DNA of 19,260 nt from Alphaproteobacteria bacterium (GTDB lineage: Bacteria > Pseudomonadota > Alphaproteobacteria > RS24), in assembly GCA_009920875.1 (NCBI GenBank), contig RFZE01000017.1, forward strand, positions 1-19,260, in the 5' to 3' direction. Below the pieces are notes generated by a model, which did no database searches, had not been told where the DNA came from, and saw nothing but the letters and a program-made list of their open reading frames with translations. The position numbers and the translations under genes are program-made. Positions 15,288 to 19,260 of the stretch are shown piece by piece. The stretch's first letter is position 1. Every line of letters starts with the position of its first letter.

Positions 15288-15749
15288 ATGAAAATGCCGA
15301 ATATGATTGTCACCACGCTGGCCGCTATTGCCATTATTACTGTTTTGGGCTTTCTGGCGCGCGATGACGGGCGCGTCGGCAGTGGCGAGATTGGCCTCCA
15401 AGTCGGCGTGCCGCTGGAGCACAAGCTGACCAATATTGACGTTACGCCCCTGCCTGTGGTGTTGCGCCTCGTCAATAATACCAATGAGACCATGCCGCTA
15501 ACGGCCGATGCACCATGCAAAATCTTTCGTTATTTCGTGACCACCAGAGAAGGTGGTTTTGTGCAAGCCATGCGCGCGCCGGAAGTTTGCAATGAGACGC
15601 AGACCCGCGCCGCCATTGCCGAACAAGATGTGATTGAAGAAATCCGCCAAGTGCCGCTCGACACGCAACGTTTCAGTGCCGGTGATTATGCTTTGCGCGT
15701 AAAATTTTGGAATTATGAGGGCGAAGCCGCCTTCACCCTTATCGAATAA
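15288..15749 (+). CDS. Unrecognised membrane-anchored periplasmic protein at the end of the TRAP operon
   Basis: I do not recognise a named family for this 153-residue protein. Residues 6-23 form one hydrophobic helix with no obvious signal-peptidase or lipobox site, so it is probably an N-terminal anchor with a periplasmic body. The body (35-152) alternates short hydrophobic strands with turns (GLQVGVPLE, VVLRLVNNTNETMPL, YALRVKFWNYEG), which suggests an Ig-like beta-sandwich, perhaps BsuPI-like. Two cysteines, Cys77 and Cys101, could form a disulfide. GGAG lies eight bases before the ATG, and only three bases separate it from dctM, so it is almost certainly cotranscribed with the TRAP genes. 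It converges on parC with 14 bases between stops. An accessory role for the transporter is possible but unproven. Confidence 0.8.
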   Translation: MKMPNMIVTTLAAIAIITVLGFLARDDGRVGSGEIGLQVGVPLEHKLTNIDVTPLPVVLRLVNNTNETMPLTADAPCKIFRYFVTTREGGFVQAMRAPEVCNETQTRAAIAEQDVIEEIRQVPLDTQRFSAGDYALRVKFWNYEGEAAFTLIE

Positions 15750-15763
15750 TTACAGGCGCGCAA

Positions 15764-18010
15764 TTAAAGGCGATTGGGGAATGCCGCCCCCATCAACCCG
15801 TCGGTCGGGAAACCTTTGGGCCGAATGCGACCGGCCTGCGCGCGCAAGCCCTGCCAATCATCAAGCTCGGTGAAGACACGCTCACGCCCTGCCTTGTCAG
15901 AAATCTTCAAGCCTTCCGCCGCGCTATAGCAGCGCGCATCGGCCAAATGACCGTCGCCGTGGCGTTGCAGGCGCACGCCTTTGCCACGCGGCATTTCCGG
16001 CACATCGGCCAGCGCGAAGCACAGCAATTTGCGGTTCTCACCCAGCACGGCAATTTTATCACCCACAGCCGGCACACAAATTGCCGCTTCGTCCGGCGCT
16101 TTGACATTCAAAATTTGCTTACCCGCTTTGCGATTGGCAATCATCTCGCTTTCGGCAACGATAAACCCATTGCCGATGCGCGAGGCGACCAACAATTTCC
16201 GTTCAGGGTCATGCACAAAAATTTCAATAATTTCATCGCTTGGCTCAATATCCAGCATCATGCGCACCGGGTCGCCATGGCCGCGCCCACCGGGCAATTT
16301 GGCGACATCCAAAGTGTAAGCGCGCCCGTTTGAGACAAATAAAACCACCTTATCCGTGGTCATGGCGTGCAAGACAAATTCGCCTTTATCGCCATCTTTA
16401 TAGGTCAGCTTGCTACCGCTTTCGGCATGGCCCTTCATGGCGCGTATCCAGCCTTTTTGCGAACACACAATCGTCACCGGCTCTTTTTCGACCAGTATTT
16501 CCAGCGGCACCGCTTCGTCATCGGCCACTTCTTCAAAATCCGTGCGCCGTTTGCCAAGTTCGGTTTTCGGGCCAAACTGCTTGCGCAAGGCTTTCAATTC
16601 GGCAGAAACAATCGCCTGCTGCTTGGCTTCCGATTTCAACAGCGCCTTCAACTCTTTCATTTCGGCGCTCAGTTCCGCATGCTCGGCGCGAATGCCCTCT
16701 TCTTCAAGTTTGCGCAAAGCGCGCAAACGCATGTTCAAAATCGCATCGGCTTGCACTTGTGACAGGTCAAAGGCCTTCATCAAATCATCGCGCGGTTCAT
16801 CTTCCTCGCGGATAATCCGAATGACCTCATCGAGATTGAGATAGGCAATCAGATAACCGTCCAGCACTTCCAGCCGCGCGGTAATTTTGTCGAGGCGATA
16901 TTTCGATTTGCGCACCAACACATCATTGCGGTGCTGCAACCATTGGCTAAGCACTTCGCGCAGCCCCATAACCCGCGGCACACCCTCATTGTCGAGCACG
17001 TTCATATTCAGCGAGAAGCGGCTTTCAAGGTCGGTTTGCTTGTAAAGCACCGCCATCACTTGCACCGGGTCAAGGTTCTTGCTTTTCGGCTCTATGACAA
17101 TGCGAATATCTTCCGCGCTCTCATCACGAATATCGTCGAGCATCGGCAATTGCCGCGCATTCATCAGTTCAGCAATTTTCTCAATCAAACGCGATTTTTG
17201 CACCTGATAGGGAATTTCGGTAATGACGATTTGCCATGTGCCGCGCCCCATTTGCTCGACTTCATAGCGCGCGCGCACCCGCATGGAACCGCGCCCTGTT
17301 GCATAGGCTTCGCGCAAAGCTTCGGGGCTTTCTACGCAAATACCGCCGGTCGGAAAATCGGGCCCTTTGACATGTTCCATCAGCGTATCAATGCGCGCAT
17401 TGGGCGCTTTCAGCAAATGCAATGCGGCGGCGCATAATTCATCAACATTATGCGACGGAATACTGTTCGCCATGCCGACCGCAATGCCCGACGCGCCATT
17501 GGCCAGCAAATTGGGAAAAGCGGCGGGCAGCACAATCGGCTCTTCATCTTCGCCGTCATAAGTGGCGCGAAAATCAACCGTGTCGCTGTCAATATCCTGC
17601 AGCAGCAGACCGGCAATTTCGGTCATGCGCGCTTCCGTATAACGCATGGCGGCGGCGTTATCGCCATCGACATTGCCAAAATTGCCCTGCCCATCAACCA
17701 GCGGATAGCGCACCGCAAAATCTTGCGCCAAACGCACCAAAGCATCGTAAACCGCTTGGTCACCATGCGGGTGATAACGACCGATAACATCACCGACAAC
17801 GCGCGCCGATTTTTTGAAACCTTGCTCGGGGTCAAGGCGCAATTGCCGCATGGCATACAACAAGCGACGGTGCACCGGCTTCAACCCGTCGCGCACATCG
17901 GGCAAAGCGCGATTGGTAATGGTTGAAAGCGCATAGGCCAAATAGCGGCTTTCCAACGCCGCTTTTAAGCTTACCGCTTCTTCTTGTGGCAGATTTTCCA
18001 CGTCACTCAT
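15764..18010 (-). CDS. parC: DNA topoisomerase IV subunit A
   Basis: The 748-residue subunit forms topoisomerase IV with ParE and unlinks daughter chromosomes. The breakage-reunion domain spans about 20-480, with catalytic Tyr124 in AAMRYTEARM. A charged coiled-coil region lies around 430-490, and beta-propeller blades form the C-terminal third (for example GRAYTLDV and IGNGFIV). The quinolone-determining segment reads HPHGDQAVYDA (80-90), placing Gln85 where E. coli ParC has Ser80 and Asp89 at Glu84. The length and the NVDGDN stretch fit alphaproteobacterial ParC rather than GyrA. The ATG at 18010 has no purine-rich ribosome-binding site; a perfect hairpin touches the start codon. It follows recO by 26 bases. 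Confidence 0.97.
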   Translation of the reverse strand: MSDVENLPQEEAVSLKAALESRYLAYALSTITNRALPDVRDGLKPVHRRLLYAMRQLRLDPEQGFKKSARVVGDVIGRYHPHGDQAVYDALVRLAQDFAVRYPLVDGQGNFGNVDGDNAAAMRYTEARMTEIAGLLLQDIDSDTVDFRATYDGEDEEPIVLPAAFPNLLANGASGIAVGMANSIPSHNVDELCAAALHLLKAPNARIDTLMEHVKGPDFPTGGICVESPEALREAYATGRGSMRVRARYEVEQMGRGTWQIVITEIPYQVQKSRLIEKIAELMNARQLPMLDDIRDESAEDIRIVIEPKSKNLDPVQVMAVLYKQTDLESRFSLNMNVLDNEGVPRVMGLREVLSQWLQHRNDVLVRKSKYRLDKITARLEVLDGYLIAYLNLDEVIRIIREEDEPRDDLMKAFDLSQVQADAILNMRLRALRKLEEEGIRAEHAELSAEMKELKALLKSEAKQQAIVSAELKALRKQFGPKTELGKRRTDFEEVADDEAVPLEILVEKEPVTIVCSQKGWIRAMKGHAESGSKLTYKDGDKGEFVLHAMTTDKVVLFVSNGRAYTLDVAKLPGGRGHGDPVRMMLDIEPSDEIIEIFVHDPERKLLVASRIGNGFIVAESEMIANRKAGKQILNVKAPDEAAICVPAVGDKIAVLGENRKLLCFALADVPEMPRGKGVRLQRHGDGHLADARCYSAAEGLKISDKAGRERVFTELDDWQGLRAQAGRIRPKGFPTDGLMGAAFPNRL

Positions 18011-18026
18011 GGGTGATTTATCACCC
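18011..18026 (-). promoter_or_regulatory. Perfect hairpin abutting the parC start codon
   Basis: Seven-base arms GGGTGAT (18011-18017) and ATCACCC (18020-18026) enclose only TT, and the repeat ends directly at the parC ATG on the minus strand. It occupies the place where a ribosome-binding site should be; the only partial match, GGTGA, lies in one arm. A 2-base loop cannot close fully, so in RNA the innermost pairs would open. It could modulate parC translation or be a protein-binding palindrome. There is no T run, so it is not an intrinsic terminator of recO. Confidence 0.35.
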
Positions 18027-18036
18027 GATTCGCGGG

Positions 18037-18753
18037 CTACCGCGTCAGTATATCCACCAATCGCTGGCGCGCCGGCGGCATTTTCATGCCATTGGGCAGA
18101 TAAACGCGGCGCTCAAGAAAATGGCCGGTCAGTTCCATCGCCTTTTGCACATCGTCATCGCTGGCATCGGCTGACGGGTCGAGCAAAAATTGCGGCAAGA
18201 CGAACATTTTATCGAGATAGGGCTGCGCGGCAGCGCGACTTACGGCACGACCCGAGCGCGGTGAGACATATTCCAATTCATCGACAACGCCGGTGGCAGC
18301 GCAGCACGATAAATCCAGCCCAAAGCCGATTTCCTCCAATAGTGCCATTTCATAACGCGCCAACAAAACCGGCCACAAGGCCTCGTCATCCATCGCGCCG
18401 AGCACCAAGATCAGCGTGTCATAAAGGCGCGGATAGGCTTGCCGCTCCGGCGTAATTTGCATGAGCGCGCACAGGGCGCTCAATCCGGCCAATGCTTTGG
18501 CATCAGCCATCGCCTCGGCAGCATGGGCGCGACCGGCATCAACCGTCATTGTGCCCAAATGTTCTGAAAGCCGCGCGCGCCATGTCGCCACCACCATATT
18601 GCCGGGCTGCAAAATCGGCCGCAGGCGGCGGCTATTGCCGCCGCGCACAAGACCCGCAAAGCGCCCATGCTCGCGCGAAAACACATCGACAATGGCGCTG
18701 CTTTCACCGTGGGGTCGCGCCGCCAGAACCAGAGCTTCGGCCTCCCACTGCAT
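18037..18753 (-). CDS. recO: DNA repair protein RecO
   Basis: The 238-residue protein is a RecO recombination mediator, which helps load RecA on SSB-coated single strands and anneals DNA in the RecF pathway. It has an N-terminal OB-fold (about 1-80) opening with EALVLAARPHGESSAIVDVFSREHG-like spacing, seen as residues 5-29, and the typical GRFAGLVRGG (30-39). The helical C-terminal domain contains YEMALLEEIGFGLDLSCCAATG. The four-cysteine zinc finger of some RecO proteins is not present; only an adjacent Cys pair is seen, as is common in alphaproteobacteria. The ATG lies two bases after the era stop, and parC follows, giving the conserved era-recO order. Confidence 0.95.
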   Translation of the reverse strand: MQWEAEALVLAARPHGESSAIVDVFSREHGRFAGLVRGGNSRRLRPILQPGNMVVATWRARLSEHLGTMTVDAGRAHAAEAMADAKALAGLSALCALMQITPERQAYPRLYDTLILVLGAMDDEALWPVLLARYEMALLEEIGFGLDLSCCAATGVVDELEYVSPRSGRAVSRAAAQPYLDKMFVLPQFLLDPSADASDDDVQKAMELTGHFLERRVYLPNGMKMPPARQRLVDILTR

Positions 18754-18755
18754 GG

Positions 18756-19260
18756 CTAAACCTTATAATCGAGACCGAGCATGCGATAGCGCTCCGGATC
18801 TTCCATCCAATTTTTCCGCACTTTCACAAAAGTAAATAAATGCACGCGCCGCTCGAACATCTCTTCCAGTTCGGCGCGCGCCTGCGCCCCGATTTCCTTC
18901 ATCGTTTGGCCACTCTTGCCCAGCACAATGGCTTTTTGCCCGTCTCGCTGCACATAGATGATTTGTTCAATGCGCACTGAGCCGTCTTTTTTGTTTTCCC
19001 ATTTTTCCGTTTCGACGGTCAGCGCATAGGGCAGCTCTTGATGCAGCCGCAAAAACAATTTCTCGCGCATCACCTCAGAAGCCAAAAGCAGTGAGGGAAT
19101 ATCAGCCGCTTGGTCTTCAGGGTAAAGCCATGGCCCTTCCGGCATGCTTTCGGCCAATGTATCTTTCAGGCGCTCCGGCCCGTCACCCGACAGTGCTGAG
19201 ATAAGGAATGTATCCTTAAAGGTCACCCGCTCATTCAGTTTCGCGACGAGCGCAAGCAAG
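18756..19260 (-). CDS. era: GTPase Era, C-terminal part, cut by window edge
   Basis: The last 168 codons or so of Era are visible; the start and the first GTPase motifs lie beyond the window. Era is an essential GTPase that binds the 3' end of 16S rRNA and helps assemble the small ribosomal subunit. The visible portion has the G5-like FLISALSGDG, the linker, and a complete KH domain: REKLFLRLHQELPYALTVE, then IVLGKSGQTMKEIG with the GKSG loop that contacts RNA. The tail ends with NWMEDPERYRMLGLDY, typical of the family. It precedes recO by two bases, so the two are very likely cotranscribed; rnc is usually found upstream. Confidence 0.97.
   Translation of the reverse strand, partial: LLALVAKLNERVTFKDTFLISALSGDGPERLKDTLAESMPEGPWLYPEDQAADIPSLLLASEVMREKLFLRLHQELPYALTVETEKWENKKDGSVRIEQIIYVQRDGQKAIVLGKSGQTMKEIGAQARAELEEMFERRVHLFTFVKVRKNWMEDPERYRMLGLDYKV

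Overview
The window is a gene-dense stretch of an alphaproteobacterial chromosome with moderate G+C and mostly very short or overlapping gene junctions. The assignment rests on three things. The gene neighbourhoods glyA-nrdR-ribD and era-recO-parC are typical of that class. HemB is of the kind with aspartate in place of the zinc cysteines. ParC carries the HPHGDQ-type sequence familiar from that class. A marine, Rhizobiales- or Parvibaculales-like relative is possible, but there is no rRNA here to test it. I see no tRNA, rRNA, insertion sequence, prophage or CRISPR array. The longest stretch without a confident gene is about 235 bases, after hemB.

Layout, left to right. (1) On the minus strand, glyA, nrdR and the start of ribD (cut by the window edge) form one operon for serine/glycine and one-carbon metabolism, dNTP-dependent control of ribonucleotide reductase, and riboflavin synthesis. 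(2) A glycerophosphodiester phosphodiesterase (minus) diverges from a DUF1295 membrane protein (plus). (3) On the minus strand an acyl-CoA dehydrogenase, a 3-hydroxyisobutyryl-CoA hydrolase and 3-hydroxyisobutyrate dehydrogenase (mmsB) overlap end to end. They make three of the steps of the lower valine pathway; the methacrylyl-CoA hydratase and mmsA are not here. (4) hemB (plus) is divergent from that operon and ends in a clear intrinsic terminator. It is followed by a start-less, coding-like tail on the minus strand and a very AT-rich patch. (5) A flavin reductase and an NADPH-type beta-hydroxyacid dehydrogenase form a tight minus-strand pair.

(6) On the plus strand, six genes follow one another from about 9541 to 15749: an SLC13/DASS permease with two TrkA-C domains, the N-degron enzyme bpt, a TRAP transporter (TakP-like binding protein with a Tat-type signal, small permease, large permease), and an unrecognised membrane-anchored periplasmic protein. 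(7) The last block, on the minus strand, is era (5' end cut by the window edge), recO and parC.

Most of the window is ordinary housekeeping and catabolism. Points that merit a second look are the gene tail after hemB, the flavin reductase/dehydrogenase pair, bpt inside a transporter operon, the unknown protein closing the TRAP operon, and a perfect 7-bp hairpin touching the parC start codon. I did not find convincing evidence of a wholly new system.
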